In this document: positions 9,115 to 19,337 of the stretch, piece after piece | How the letters are laid out: the number at the start of each line of letters is the position of its first letter | How positions within the stretch are numbered: the stretch's first letter is position 1 | From: Pannonibacter phragmitetus_B | GTDB taxonomy: Bacteria; Pseudomonadota; Alphaproteobacteria; Rhizobiales; Stappiaceae | Reading direction: 5' to 3' | Assembly (NCBI RefSeq): GCF_050510895.1 | Contig: NZ_JBNINT010000001.1 | Location: 1,798,001-1,862,000 of the forward strand | Length of the DNA stretch: 64,000 nucleotides | The notes under the pieces: model-generated | Seen by the model: the letters and a program-made list of their open reading frames with translations, nothing else | Told to the model about the DNA's origin: nothing | Databases searched by the model: none | Translations under genes and position numbers: made by a program

Positions 9115-10383
9115 TCAGCGGCTCAGCTTCTGAAGGGGTGTCGCACTGCCCTCGAAAGTCTCGAAGGCGCCGAAGACTTCGTTGATCCGGTCGTTTGCAG
9201 CATAGGACGACACGGCGCCGCCGCGCAGCAGGTTGCGGGGTGCTTTCAGACCCGGCTGCCAGATCAGCTGCGGCTGGGCCGCTGCAGGGTCCTGATAGGC
9301 CGCAGGCGACGCGCTTGCCGGAGATGACGACGGCACGCGGATGGTGCCGAGGGTCTGCGGCTGCGACCCAAGCGTCTGCACGGCAGGAGTTGCAGCCGGA
9401 ACCTCTGTACCGGTGACTGCTGCCGGGGCCAGGATGGCCTGTGCTTCCGACGCAGCGGCCGATGCCGCCGTGGCCTGCACTGCCGGACTTGCCGAGGCAA
9501 CCATGATCTGCGCCGAGCTCTCGTAGGCAACAGCCGGATCGAACGCGACCATGTAGGACGGATCAAGCTGCGGATGGGTTGTGCCTGAGGTGGAGGCCAC
9601 CGTCACCGGCTGCGGCAGCGTCAAAGGACGCGGACGGGGCGCAAAGCTTGGCACGTAATTCATACTGCCTGCTCCCTGAGCCAGCGGCTCGGCAGAGGCA
9701 ACCATGACATTGGCGGCAGGGGCTGCCGGTGCAGCCGCAGGGGCTTCTGCCAGCATGGTGCCCGGCATCGTGCCGCCCGGCGTCACTGCACCCGGTCCGT
9801 CATAGCTGGCCAGCAGGAATTCTTCGTCCTTGCCGTCCATGCGGGCCGGACCGATGTATTCCACCTTCACCTTGCCGATACCAGACTGCTTGGTACCCAG
9901 CATCTTGGCAACGCGCTGCGACAGATCGATCTCGCGGTTACCGTGGAATGGGCCACGGTCATTGACACGCACGATCATCGAACGGCCGTTCTCCACGTTG
10001 GTCACGCGCGCATAAGACGGCAGCGGCATTGTGGTGTGAGCAGCCGTCAGCGAGTGACGGTCATAGATCTCGCCATTGGCGGTCTTGCGGCCATGGAAGG
10101 CTTCGCCGTACCAGGAAGCAAACCCGACCTTCGTGTAGCCCGGCACTTCTTTGGGATAATACCAGCGCCCGGCCACCTTGTAGGGCTTGCCGACGATGGC
10201 GCGGCCACCGCCCTTGGGCACCGGCTTGCCATCGGCCACAACACGGGGGCTGGCCTTCACGCCGTATTTTGATTCCGGAAAATACTCAGACGAGCGCTTG
10301 TTGGGCGCGCTCTCGCAGGCTGCCAGTGCAAGCGCTGCGGAGAGTGCGATCATCAGTTTCAGGGCGGGCTTGCGGAGTTTCAC
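9115..10383 (-). CDS. rlpA: RlpA-family septal/rare lipoprotein A
   Basis: Outer-membrane-associated lipoprotein with a double-psi beta-barrel; RlpA proteins are peptidoglycan lytic transglycosylases acting on stripped glycans. The signal peptide ends in the lipobox ALAAC. The barrel has VGFASWYGEAFHGRKTANGE, LTAAHTTMPLPSYARVTN and VRVNDRGPF. The C-terminal 200 residues are Ala/Pro-rich low complexity and no SPOR domain is evident. The start is a GTG at 10383 with a strong GGAGG 8 bases upstream; longer in-frame extensions lack a signal sequence. Upstream of dacA on the same strand. Confidence 0.9.
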   Translation of the reverse strand: MKLRKPALKLMIALSAALALAACESAPNKRSSEYFPESKYGVKASPRVVADGKPVPKGGGRAIVGKPYKVAGRWYYPKEVPGYTKVGFASWYGEAFHGRKTANGEIYDRHSLTAAHTTMPLPSYARVTNVENGRSMIVRVNDRGPFHGNREIDLSQRVAKMLGTKQSGIGKVKVEYIGPARMDGKDEEFLLASYDGPGAVTPGGTMPGTMLAEAPAAAPAAPAANVMVASAEPLAQGAGSMNYVPSFAPRPRPLTLPQPVTVASTSGTTHPQLDPSYMVAFDPAVAYESSAQIMVASASPAVQATAASAAASEAQAILAPAAVTGTEVPAATPAVQTLGSQPQTLGTIRVPSSSPASASPAAYQDPAAAQPQLIWQPGLKAPRNLLRGGAVSSYAANDRINEVFGAFETFEGSATPLQKLSR

Positions 10384-10977
10384 ACCGCCTGCCTCCTGAG
10401 CGTCCTTGCTGGCGCACACAGCCTCTTCAGCCATTGCAGCCATCGGGCGTTTCCCCAAACCTTGCATCCTGCCGTCCCACTCACAACGCGTCTGGCGGCC
10501 CCAGCACACGCGCTCCATAATGCCGGTTTCCCGGCGCTGTCTCGCGGTTGCGCAAACTGACCGTTAGGCCCCTTGCGCGCAAGTGCATTCCGCCCCCGCA
10601 GAAATGCAACAGCCGCAGTTAATCGCATAGTGGTTACCTGATCCTTACCGCTTCGCCAAGTCCCAAACCGCCGCAGCAGTCCGCAAACCGCTTGCGGTAC
10701 ACCGCATATTTCAAAACAGCCGGTTTTCCGCCGTTTACGAGGAAACTCCCGGCAAAGCTCCGGCTAGAAACAATTTACCATACCGGGAAACAGGATACCC
10801 GCCTTGCCCGAATCCAGTGCAGCAGCTGCTGCGTTGCCACACGCGGCCGCCCTCACGTGCCTTTCTCGAGCAAGGCCGCCACGCGGATGCCCGTCCGCCA
10901 CTGCTCTGCCAGCATGGGACACACCAGACGGCCACCCCAGTCAGATCATTTCCTCAGCTAGACCTCCATTGCATCAC

Positions 10978-10997
10978 TTTGTGATCACCATCACAAA
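10978..10997. promoter_or_regulatory. Crp/Fnr-type palindrome
   Basis: TTTGTGAT-CACC-ATCACAAA is a perfect inverted repeat and contains TGTGA-N6-TCACA, the E. coli CRP consensus. It sits in gene-poor DNA about 600 bp upstream of rlpA (minus strand) and 600 bp before the tRNA, so the regulated transcript is unclear. Confidence 0.5.
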
Positions 10998-11219
10998 CAG
11001 CCGCCCTGGCACCGCCTAAGGTGATGTCACTGCAACGGGCCGCCCCGCCCTGCGCAGGCTGGGGCCCTCCCGGCAACGGCCGCTGATCCTGCACCCCTGC
11101 CCACGACACGCCGGGTCAGCGGCCCCTACGGGGGTAATGGCGGGCAATTCTTCCTGACAATGTATTGTATGCGCGGCGCTGTGGCGGCCGTTCTTTGCGT
11201 AAGGGGCCCCTCGCCGCAG

Positions 11220-11392
11220 CGTCGCCCCGGACGGAGCGCAGCGGAGATCCGGGGCCTGCTCATTTCCAGAGAGAGGCCGAATTCTGCAAAGTTTCCCGCA
11301 AGGACATCTTTGGGAATGTGCCGTAGCCGCCACACATCACAAGAGCCGCCCTGCAAGCGAGCGGTTCCTGGGTCTGCGCTCCGCCCGGGATA
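11220..11392. repeat. Dispersed inverted-repeat element, copy A
   Basis: The left end (11220-11262) reads GTCGCCCCGG-ACGGAGCGCAG followed by a CCGGGG block and CCTGCTC. The right end (11341-11392) is the inverted version and matches the head of copies B and C closely: reading the minus strand, CCCGGGCGGAGCGCAGACCC then CGCTCGCTTGCAG. The ends therefore form terminal inverted repeats of about 45 bases. Intergenic, with no coding potential. Confidence 0.65.
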
Positions 11393-11612
11393 ACCGTAGG
11401 AGGATACGGCTAATCAGATTCCGCCTTTCCGCGTCAGTCCTGCTGTTCCGGAGATGAGCCCCAAGGTGCCGCCCGCCCCGCCCCCAAGCGCTTTCAGCTA
11501 GTGCCTCTAGGAGGTTTTCAGGCACGTTTCCCTGCAAGTTTCCAGCAACCCTCACAAATTCACACTGCCCCGCTTGACATTCCCCCCAAAGCCCCGAAAC
11601 GGTTTGCAGAAC

Positions 11613-11702
11613 GGAAGAGTGGCCGAGTGGTTTAAGGCACCGGTCTTGAAAACCGGCGTAGGTGAGAGCCTACCGTGGGTTCGAATCCCACCTCTTCCGC
11701 CA
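11613..11702 (+). tRNA. tRNA-Ser (anticodon TGA)
   Basis: 90 bases including an encoded CCA. The acceptor arms GGAAGAG and CTCTTCC pair perfectly, followed by G and CCA. The D-arm is GTGGCCGAGTGG, the anticodon stem-loop CCGGTCTTGAAAACCGG has TGA at 11647-11649, there is a long variable arm (GGTGAGAGCCTACC) typical of class II tRNAs, and the T-arm is GTGGGTTCGAATCCCAC. A TTGACA lies about 35 bases upstream. Confidence 0.97.
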
Positions 11703-11930
11703 TCGCCTTATCCGCAATCATCCGCCGACGCCCAATTCCCCTTGCAAGCCACCGTGTCTGGCGGCTTTATTGTGCGTGATTGTCCGCCGCAATCGACGAC
11801 CCGCCCGAACAAATGTGGGCACAGACGCAGGCAGAATGCGGGCACAACGGGTTCTGACGGACATAGACACGCGCCAAGCGAGAACAGAGTCGGGCAGCAC
11901 AGATTTCCAGGTCACCTGAGGATTGGTCCA

Positions 11931-12418
11931 ATGCCGGCATCCCGCATCGTCACTGCCCTGATCTTGATCGCATCGGCCCTGAATTTGGCGCTTATGGTTC
12001 CTGGGGATTCGTAGAGACGCGAGATTTCAGCGCGTATCCCTCAATTGTCCTTGGCGCATTCAATGTGTTTTTGACGGTGCTTGGTCTGGGTAGCCTTATA
12101 CTCGCCTATACCATTGCCAAAGCGGGCAGAGGATACGGCTGGGCCGCACTGTCGGGTTTTGCCTTCGTCGGCGTCTACCTGCTCGATCTTGGACGTATTT
12201 TTCCCGTGCCGCCCAATCCAATGTCGGCGTTGCTGGCGACGTTGGAATGGATTGGGACTGGCCTCGGCGTCACCTTGGCCGCAGTCTCACTCGTTCTAAT
12301 GCGTCACACCACGGCAACCTCGGCCACACCATCTTTGCCCAAGCCTGTCATGCTCGGCCTCGCGATTGCGGCTCTGATCATTGTTGCCTTCGCGACAAAA
12401 TCTGCAATGGGCATTTAA
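11931..12418 (+). CDS. Small multi-pass membrane protein of unknown function (frameshifted)
   Basis: About 162 residues once one base is added to the TTT at 11984-11986. This joins MPASRIVTALILIASALN to FGAYGSWGFVETRDFSAY and the long hydrophobic remainder. Four membrane segments are visible: an N-terminal one, FNVFLTVLGLGSLILAYTIA, a middle one around AALSGFAFVGVYLLDLGRIF, and the last near the C-terminus (VMLGLAIAALIIVAFATK). I do not recognise the family with certainty. It stands alone downstream of tRNA-Ser. Confidence 0.6.
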
Positions 12419-12622
12419 GGCCCATGGTAATCGACAAGTATCGCAAGTGCACACGCAGTCATCTTGCCGCTGGCAGATAGTTGTCCGCAACGCTGGTTCA
12501 AAGAAACTCCAAGAGCGCTGGCACAAAGCTGATTCAGCAGAGCTGGGGGCTGAGCTCAGCCACGGTTCTCCAGGTCAGTCCAAGCCCTTTTTCCGCCCAA
12601 CTCCTCTTTCCATATTTCCCAC

Positions 12623-13435
12623 ATGAACGGACCATTGGCACAAATCATCGCGCTCACCTGTCATGGGCGGCGCGCATTGACCGGGAAGGCGGCGGAGCTG
12701 TTTTTTCCGGGCAACTCCACCTGCACCTTTTGCTCTCAGATTGATTTCGTCATGCTGGAGCCAAATGGCTCCGGCGGGCACTGGGCGCGGCCGGTAGCTG
12801 CCTCACCGGATGAGTGGTTCGCGGTCTTGCGCGAACGCGGAGCACGGACGATCCGGCTCAGTCATACCCCGCGCAATGATCCGGGCATCTCTGACCGCAT
12901 GTCCGCCGGCTTTGTCGGTGGCGGTGGCAGCTGGTGCATGGAGGTTATGATGGAGGATGGGCGCAGCGAGTTCTGGCTGTCGCGCTGGCAAGTGGAGAAC
13001 CGGGATGCGCCGGACAACCGGATCTGGGGCGTCAGCTATGGCTGTGTGGCCTCTGGTGTCAGCGCCACCCTGCCCCAGCCGAATCTGGAAGACATTCTTG
13101 CCCGCTTGCGCCAAAGCCTGACGGATATCCACGCCTTCTCGTCACGCCATGACTATTGCTCAGGCTTTACGGGCTGTTTCGAGCGGGCGCTTGAAAGCCT
13201 CGATGAAGGCATGCGCAAGGGCTATCATCAGGATCTTGCCCCAGAAGGCCTGCTGCCGGACGCATCAATGCGCATTCTCGAAGCCTGCCAGCATGCCTGG
13301 GTTTTTGGCGGCATGGGCTCATGGAATGACATGGGATTCGAGGGCGCGGAACAGGCCGAATACGAACGTGTGTCGGAGCAGCTTTTCACCATGATCAATC
13401 AAGCCATTCCCGCAGCCGTCAACGCCGCGGCGTGA
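12623..13435 (+). CDS. Conserved hypothetical protein
   Basis: 270 residues, no signal peptide or membrane segment. There is a CTFCSQ motif near residue 35 and scattered Trp and Cys (GGGGSWCMEVMMEDG, WGVSYGCVASG, HDYCSGFTGCF). The C-terminal third is helical and ends with WVFGGMGSWNDMGFEG. I do not recognise the family. The ATG follows a weak ribosome site and the gene is closed by a strong terminator at 13441. It is monocistronic. Confidence 0.7.
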   Translation: MNGPLAQIIALTCHGRRALTGKAAELFFPGNSTCTFCSQIDFVMLEPNGSGGHWARPVAASPDEWFAVLRERGARTIRLSHTPRNDPGISDRMSAGFVGGGGSWCMEVMMEDGRSEFWLSRWQVENRDAPDNRIWGVSYGCVASGVSATLPQPNLEDILARLRQSLTDIHAFSSRHDYCSGFTGCFERALESLDEGMRKGYHQDLAPEGLLPDASMRILEACQHAWVFGGMGSWNDMGFEGAEQAEYERVSEQLFTMINQAIPAAVNAAA

Positions 13436-13440
13436 TGGAC

Positions 13441-13473
13441 AGCCGCCGGCGGAAATCCGCCAGCGGCTTTTTC
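13441..13473 (+). terminator. Rho-independent terminator
   Basis: AGCCGCCGGCGG-AAAT-CCGCCAGCGGCT hairpin with one mismatch followed by TTTTTC, 5 bases after the hypothetical gene stop at 13435. It also lies just beyond the end of the convergent MFS gene. Confidence 0.8.
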
Positions 13474-13480
13474 GTTAAAT

Positions 13481-15004
13481 TCAGCGCGTGCACGCATCTG
13501 CCGGAATTGCCTTGCGGCTGGCGAAGGTGAGGAGTGAGAGGCCTGAGAAGCACCAGGCGGCGATGGTGCCATAGAGCGTGACCCAGCCGGTGCCTTGCGT
13601 CAGAGCATTGCGCGCTTCTGCGAGGCTAATGCCGTGATCGCTGGCGGCGGCAAGATTTCCGGCGGACACGGCGTCAGCGAGACCGGCTGGAACGCCGCCA
13701 GCGGGCGTGCCGGTGAAGGCATCCACCAGATGGGTGTGAACGCCGCTCCACAGGATCAGGCCCATGACCGCGATGTTGACGGCGAGTGAAATGAACCTTG
13801 CGCTCATGTCCATGCCCGAAGCCATGCCTGCCCGCTCCGGTGGAACGGCAGCCGTTGCGGTGTTGGTGACGGGTGTGTTGGTGAAGCCAAGGCCGATCCC
13901 CGAAACGGCGCAGCCGGGCAGCAGGGTCAGCCAGCTGGCATGCCCGCTGACAACAGCCAGATGCAGCAGCAGGAAACCGGCGCCGGTCAGGAAAAGCCCA
14001 AGGGGGATGACCATGCCAGGGCCACGGCGCAGCAGCAGCCTTTCGGCCAGCGGCGGCACCAGGATCGTCGGCACGGTATAGGCAAGCACGGTCAGTCCGG
14101 CGCTGATGGCGTCATAGTCCAACACGGCCTGAAGGTAGATCGGCAGATAGATGACGAAAGGCCAGAAGCTGAAATTCATGCCGCAGGAGCCGAGCAGCGC
14201 ACCGGAGAAGCTGCGGATCCGCAAGGCGGCAAAGTCGAACATCGGCCGGGCGATGCGCGTTTCGATCAGGACGAACAGGCCAAGGCAAATGAGACAGGCC
14301 AACAGGATCGCAAGCCCCGCAAGGTTGTCGAGCCCCGGTGTCTGTCCCTGTGTGATCAGATAGACGATGCCGAGCACCGCCAGCGACAGGGTGATCATGC
14401 CGCCAAGATCAATCTGCACCGCGTGGGGATCGCGTGATTCCTCAACGCCCTTGAGGGCAAACAGCACGGTGAGCGCTGCGAGCACCACATGGATGAGAAA
14501 TACCCATTCCCAGCTGGCCAGCGTGATGATGCCGCCCCCGGCAATGGGGCCGAAGCCGAGGCCGATCCCGAAGATGATGCCCCACCAGCCAAAGGCCCTG
14601 CCCCGTCCTGCCCCGTCCCGGAACTGGTGAGACAGCACCGCCACCTGGCAGGCAAGCATGGCGGCAGCAGCGACACCTTGCAGGAACCGGGCGGCAATGA
14701 GCAGCGGGGCGTTCGTGGCAAGTCCGCAGATGAGCGAGGCTGCGCCGAAGACGGCGACACCGGCGATGAAGATGCGCTTGCGGCCGAACCGGTCTCCCAG
14801 AGCGCCCATGGCCATCAGAACAGCGCACATGGCAATGGTGTAGCCATTCATGATCCATTGCAGCTGGCGGAAATCCGCAGGAAGAACATGTTCCAGCGTT
14901 GGAAGAATGGACGGAATGCTGGTGATCTCCAGTCCCAGCATGAGCGCCGAAAGACATACGGCGGCAAGCGCGAAGCTGTTTCTGGTTGAATCGGGTGATT
15001 TCAT
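13481..15004 (-). CDS. DHA2-family MFS drug efflux transporter
   Basis: 507 residues with 14 predicted membrane helices. Motif A appears as GALGDRFGRKRIFIAGV, and motif C-like glycines in GIIFGIGLGFGPIAGGGI, as in QacA/EmrB relatives. The ATG at 15004 is preceded by CAGGG; the upstream extension has no helix. It is divergent from a LysR-type gene 172 bp away and ends convergently with the hypothetical gene at 12623. A self-contained efflux locus; substrate unknown. Confidence 0.87.
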   Translation of the reverse strand: MKSPDSTRNSFALAAVCLSALMLGLEITSIPSILPTLEHVLPADFRQLQWIMNGYTIAMCAVLMAMGALGDRFGRKRIFIAGVAVFGAASLICGLATNAPLLIAARFLQGVAAAAMLACQVAVLSHQFRDGAGRGRAFGWWGIIFGIGLGFGPIAGGGIITLASWEWVFLIHVVLAALTVLFALKGVEESRDPHAVQIDLGGMITLSLAVLGIVYLITQGQTPGLDNLAGLAILLACLICLGLFVLIETRIARPMFDFAALRIRSFSGALLGSCGMNFSFWPFVIYLPIYLQAVLDYDAISAGLTVLAYTVPTILVPPLAERLLLRRGPGMVIPLGLFLTGAGFLLLHLAVVSGHASWLTLLPGCAVSGIGLGFTNTPVTNTATAAVPPERAGMASGMDMSARFISLAVNIAVMGLILWSGVHTHLVDAFTGTPAGGVPAGLADAVSAGNLAAASDHGISLAEARNALTQGTGWVTLYGTIAAWCFSGLSLLTFASRKAIPADACTR

Positions 15005-15176
15005 TTTCTGACCCTGCAGTTTGGATGCCGCGCAGGCCGGTTCGTTGCCGCTGGCAGCGTATGCTGCCCGGCTGATCCACTGTGCGCGGCGGTAAGGTTC
15101 ACTTGCAGGAATGCAGGAGCTATGATCATTTATCAATCATATGGCCGGATATATCAGAGATAACGGAATTGGATAG

Positions 15177-16054
15177 ATGAGCGCGCTTGATGTCGAAGCC
15201 GTGCGGGCCTTCGTGATGATCGCCGATCTTCAGAGTTTCACCCGTGCGGCGGTGGCGCTCGGCTCCACGCAAGGGGCAATCAGCGTGAAGCTGAAGCGGC
15301 TGGAGGAGCGGCTCGGCAAGAAGCTGATCGAGCGCACGCCCCGGCAGGTGCGCCTGTCGGCGCAGGGGGAGACCTTTTACCGCCCGCAAGGGAGTTTCTG
15401 GCGGCCCATGAGCGGGCGCTTACGGCCCTTACGGCAGAGCGCCGCCGCTTCCGCCTCGGCATCGCCGCCCATGTCATGGGCCCCGAAGTGCCTGCGCTGC
15501 TGGCCCGGCTCAAGTCGCTCGACCCCTGCCTGACGGTGGAGGTGATCGTCGACAACTCCCGTGTGCTGATCGAATCTTTTGAAGATGGAGCGCTGGATGC
15601 GGTGATCGCCCGCAGCGATGATGGCCGCCGTGACGGAGAGGTGCTGGGGCCCGAGCATTTCGGCTGGTTTGCCTCGCCAGCCTTCGAGCATCATGCAGGC
15701 GAGCCGCTGCGGATTGCCAGTCATCCCTCGGTCTGCACGGTCCGCGAAGTGGCGGTGCATCTGCTCAATGGGGCGGGCATTCCCTGGGTGGAGGTCTTTG
15801 TCGGCGGCACCACCGCCGTCATTGCGGCGCTTTCGGCGGGGCTCGCCGTGGCAGCCTTCCCGTGCCGCCTGGCGACGGCTGACATGGTGGAAGTGAGCGA
15901 GGCCCTGAAACTGCCGCCGATCCCCTCGCAGTCTATCGTGCTGCACTCATCGCTGACCGACGCTAAGACCCGCGAAACCCTGCGCGCGATCACGGCGGTT
16001 TTCAGCGAACACCGCCGCAACAGCAACAGGCAGATCAGCCTTCCGGCAGCGTGA
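15177..16054 (+). CDS. LysR-family transcriptional regulator (frameshifted)
   Basis: About 292 residues when one base is added to CCC 15383-15385. The N-terminal winged helix is MSALDVEAVRAFVMIADLQS, FTRAAVALGSTQGAISVKLK and LEERLGKKLIERT. The periplasmic-binding-like effector domain follows, with VPALLARLKSLDPCLTVEV and GGTTAVIAALSAGLAVAAFP. Divergent from the DHA2 transporter, which it probably controls. Its 3' end overlaps the convergent acetyltransferase by 20 bases. Confidence 0.88.
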
Positions 16055-16583
16055 TACCTGCTTCCCATTCCTTGCGCAGCAGGGCGAACTGGAACGTGTT
16101 CTCGTAGACCGGATCGCCCGCAGCATCATTGCGGAAGCTGATGTATTCCACAAACAGGCCTTCCTTGCGCATGCCCAGCTTTTCGCACAGGCGCTGCGAG
16201 GCCTTGTTGTGGTCTTCCACATAGGCATAGACCCGCCGGGCCTTGCAGGTGGTGAAGAGATGGGTGAAGAGCGCCCGTGCCGCCTCCAGCGCATAACCTG
16301 CGCCGCCGTAAGCCGGGTTGAAGTTCCAGCCTACGGACCAGCTGTCCTCTTCCTGCATGGCGAAAACATCGCCGATCAGTATGCCAGTCTCCTTCAGGGT
16401 CACCGCGAGATACTCATCATCCGAGCCGCGCTTTTCGGCTTCCGCTTCGGCTGCCTCAAGGCTCTCAAGCCGCATAGACAGGAAACAGCTCGCCACAGGC
16501 TCGCGCAGATAGGCATAGAGCTCCTCTCCATCGCTGCGGCGGAAGTTACGGATGATCAACCGGGCCGTTTCAATCGGCTGCAT
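16035..16583 (-). CDS. GNAT-family N-acetyltransferase (RimJ/RimL-like)
   Basis: 182 residues. Typical features are ETARLIIRNFRRSDGEELYA at the N-terminus, the acetyl-CoA-binding region GYALEAARALFTHLF, and VEDHNKASQRLCEKLGMRKE, the conserved RimJ-like helix. Substrate unknown. It stands alone, converging with and slightly overlapping the LysR gene. Confidence 0.88.
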   Translation of the reverse strand: MQPIETARLIIRNFRRSDGEELYAYLREPVASCFLSMRLESLEAAEAEAEKRGSDDEYLAVTLKETGILIGDVFAMQEEDSWSVGWNFNPAYGGAGYALEAARALFTHLFTTCKARRVYAYVEDHNKASQRLCEKLGMRKEGLFVEYISFRNDAAGDPVYENTFQFALLRKEWEAGITLPEG

Positions 16584-16725
16584 GAGAACTCCATGGTCAA
16601 ACGTCTGTCCGGTGCATCTGGCACCTGGCCGGGGTGCGGCTGCACCGCTCCGCAGGTGGTGCTTTGCGCCTGAAATTCAATGATAAAAAAGCCGCCAGCG
16701 CATGTATAAACCCCTCTGGAAAAGC

Positions 16726-16757
16726 AAAAAGGCCAGCCCTTTGCAAGGCTGGCCTTT
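16726..16757 (-). terminator. ndk terminator
   Basis: On the minus strand AAAGGCCAGCC-TTGCAAA-GGGCTGGCCTTTTT forms a GC-rich hairpin followed by five T residues, 28 bases past the ndk stop. Confidence 0.85.
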
Positions 16758-16784
16758 CCGCATTTTCCGGAAATGTCAGGCAGA

Positions 16785-17207
16785 TCAGCCGACGATTTCG
16801 TGACCGGCGAACCAGAAGGCGATTTCTTCAGCAGCGGTTTCCGGAGCGTCGGAGCCGTGCACCGAGTTTTCGCCGATGGACAGGGCGAAGAGCTTGCGGA
16901 TGGTGCCTTCGTCAGCGTTGGCCGGGTTGGTGGCGCCCATGACTTCACGGTTCTTGGCAATGGCGTTCTCGCCTTCCAGAACCTGAACGATGGTCGGGCC
17001 GGAGGACATGAACTCGGTCAGTTCGCCGAAGAACGGACGGTCCTTGTGGACGGCGTAGAAAGCTTCAGCCTGACGCTGGCTCATCCACACGCGCTTGGAA
17101 GCGACGACGCGCAGGCCGGCTTCTTCGAGCTTGGCGGTGATGGCACCGGTCAGGTTGCGCTTGGTGGCGTCCGGCTTAATCATGGAGAAGGTGCGTTCGA
17201 TGGCCAT
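16785..17207 (-). CDS. ndk: Nucleoside diphosphate kinase
   Basis: Transfers gamma-phosphate between NTPs and NDPs. 140 residues, the standard length. It contains ERTFSMIKPDATKRNLTG, the PFFGELTEFMSSGP loop, and the catalytic His in ENSVHGSDAPETA. The start at 17207 is set by AAAGGA 8 bases upstream. Monocistronic, divergent from the ABC-F gene. Confidence 0.97.
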   Translation of the reverse strand: MAIERTFSMIKPDATKRNLTGAITAKLEEAGLRVVASKRVWMSQRQAEAFYAVHKDRPFFGELTEFMSSGPTIVQVLEGENAIAKNREVMGATNPANADEGTIRKLFALSIGENSVHGSDAPETAAEEIAFWFAGHEIVG

Positions 17208-17454
17208 TGGTCTCATCCTTTAAAAATACGGGTGCCGCGCATGCGGCGGTGAAGTGTGTGAAGGCCGCCCTTTGGGAGCGGCCGCGTTGCGCTGCGCCCC
17301 ATCAACTGACGGGCGCGGAAACTTGGCCGTTCCTATAGCTTTGCCTCGCGCGCCCCGCAAGGGGCGGCGCGAAAGACATGGGCCCCTTGCGCAAAGACGC
17401 TGGCCGCACGTTGCCCTCTTGCAATGCGGGCCAAGCTCGCCCAAAGATCCGCCC

Positions 17455-19325
17455 ATGTTGCAGATTTCAGACCTCACCTATCGCATCGGCGGACGTCTCC
17501 TCATCGACAATGCCAGCGTCACCCTGCCCGCCCGCAGCAAGACCGGCCTCGTGGGCCGTAACGGCGCGGGCAAATCCACCCTGTTCAAGCTGATCACCGG
17601 TGATCTGACCAGCGAAGGCGGCTCCGTCAGTGTGCCCCGGCTTGCCCGTATCGGCCAGGTGGCACAGGAAGCGCCAGGCACGGAGGAAAGCCTGATCGAA
17701 GTGGTGCTGGCAGCGGACACAGAGCGCGCTGCCCTTATGGCTGAGGCGGAAACTGCGAAGGACCCGGACCGGATCGCCGCCATCCACACCCGGCTTGCCG
17801 ATATCTCTGCCCACACGGCAGAGGCGCGGGCCTCCGCCATTCTGCATGGCCTTGGCTTTGATGCAGAAGCACAGAAGCGGCCTTGCTCGGCCTTTTCCGG
17901 CGGCTGGCGGATGCGTGTGGCACTGGCGGCTGTGCTCTTCTCCGAGCCTGATCTGCTGCTTCTGGACGAGCCGACCAACTATCTCGATCTGGAAGGCACG
18001 CTTTGGCTGGAAAGCTATGTAGCACGCTACCCCCATCAGGTGCTGCTGATCTCGCATGACCGCGACCTTCTCAACAAGGCGGTTGATTCCATCGTGCATC
18101 TGGACCGGGGAAGCTGACCTTCTACCGCGGCGGATATGACAGTTTCGACCGGCAGCGCCGCGAAACCATGATGCTGCAGCAAAAGGCCAAGGAAAAGCAG
18201 GACGCACAGCGCAAGCACATGCAGGCCTTCGTCGACCGGTTCCGTGCCAAGGCCACCAAGGCCAGGCAGGCCCAGTCCCGCCTGAAGATGCTGGAGAAGA
18301 TGGAACCCATCGTGGCGCTGACAGAGGAAAGCGCCCGGCCGATCCATTTCCCGGACCCGCAGGGCCGCCTGTCGCCGCCGATCCTGAAGCTTGAAAACGT
18401 GTCGGTGGGCTACGACGGTAAACCTGTCTTGTCCCGGCTGACGCTGAATGTGGATACGGATGACCGTATCGCGCTGCTCGGCTCCAACGGCAACGGCAAG
18501 TCCACGTTTGCCAAGCTCATTTCCGGCCGACTTGAGGCGCTGTCAGGCGAGGTAACCAGCGCAACCAAGCTGAAGATTGCTTTCTTCGCCCAGCACCAGC
18601 TTGACGAACTGCGCCCGAACGAGAGTGCTGTGCAGCACGTGCGCACCCTCATGCCACAGGCCGCCGAAGCGCAGGTGCGCGCCCGTGTTGCCCGTTTTGG
18701 CCTACCGACCGACCGCATGGAAACGCCGGCGAAGGATCTCTCGGGCGGTGAAAAGGCGCGCCTGCTGCTCGGTCTTGCCACCTTCGACGGGCCGAACCTG
18801 ATCATCCTTGACGAGCCGACGAACCATCTCGACATCGACAGCCGCGAGGCGCTGGTTCAGGCGCTAAACGAGTTTCAGGGCGCGGTGGTGCTGATCTCGC
18901 ACGACCGGCATCTGGTGGAAGCCTGCGCCGACCGGCTGTGGCTGGTGGCCGATGGCAAGGTGAGCACCTTCGACGGCGACATGGAAGACTACCGCCGCTA
19001 CATCCTGCAAGGCCCGGATGCGGTGAAGAAGGCGCGCGAGGATGAGGCCAAGGCGGCCTCGGCTACGGACAAGCGGCGTGAAGCTGCCGAACGGCGCGCC
19101 CGCGAGGCTCCCTTGCGAAAAAAGATCGAGGCGGCAGAAAAGGAAATGGCGCGTCTTGCCGACAAGATCGTCATGCTGGATGCCACCATGTCCGAACCGG
19201 ACTTCTTCACCCGCGATCCCGAACGGGCGGCGAAATTCGCCAAGGAACGGGCCTATATCGAAAAGAAGCTCGTCACCACGGAAGAAGAATGGCTGCTGCT
19301 CTCAGCGGAGCTGGAAGAGGGGTGA
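17455..19325 (+). CDS. ABC-F family ATPase (frameshifted)
   Basis: Soluble twin-cassette ATPase of about 623 residues; the family acts on ribosomes. First cassette: Walker A VGRNGAGKSTLF, signature FSGGWRMRVALA, Walker B LLLLDEPTNYLDL. A charged linker of about 80 residues follows (QQKAKEKQDAQRKHMQAF). Second cassette: LGSNGNGKSTFA, LSGGEKARLLLG, LIILDEPTNHLDI, then a C-terminal coiled coil. The frame breaks at GGGG 18107-18110; one more G restores HLDRGKLTFYRGGYD. Closest in layout to the alphaproteobacterial Uup/YheS-like group; the exact subfamily is uncertain. Confidence 0.92.
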
Positions 19326-19337
19326 GCGGTCCTCCCC

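Larger units (their letters stand above)
10384..11612. other. Gene-poor 1.2-kb stretch
   Basis: No reading frame here has convincing protein character. It holds a perfect TGTGA-N6-TCACA palindrome (10980-10995) and one copy of an inverted-repeat element (11220-11392). A TTGACA hexamer at 11574-11579 lies about 40 bases before the tRNA and may be its -35 box. I see nothing else supportable; a small RNA is possible but not shown. Confidence 0.5.

Noticed and set aside
11613..12418. Integrated element at the tRNA-Ser 3' end
   Set aside because: I see no integrase and no duplicated tRNA 3' end downstream; the membrane gene alone is not evidence.
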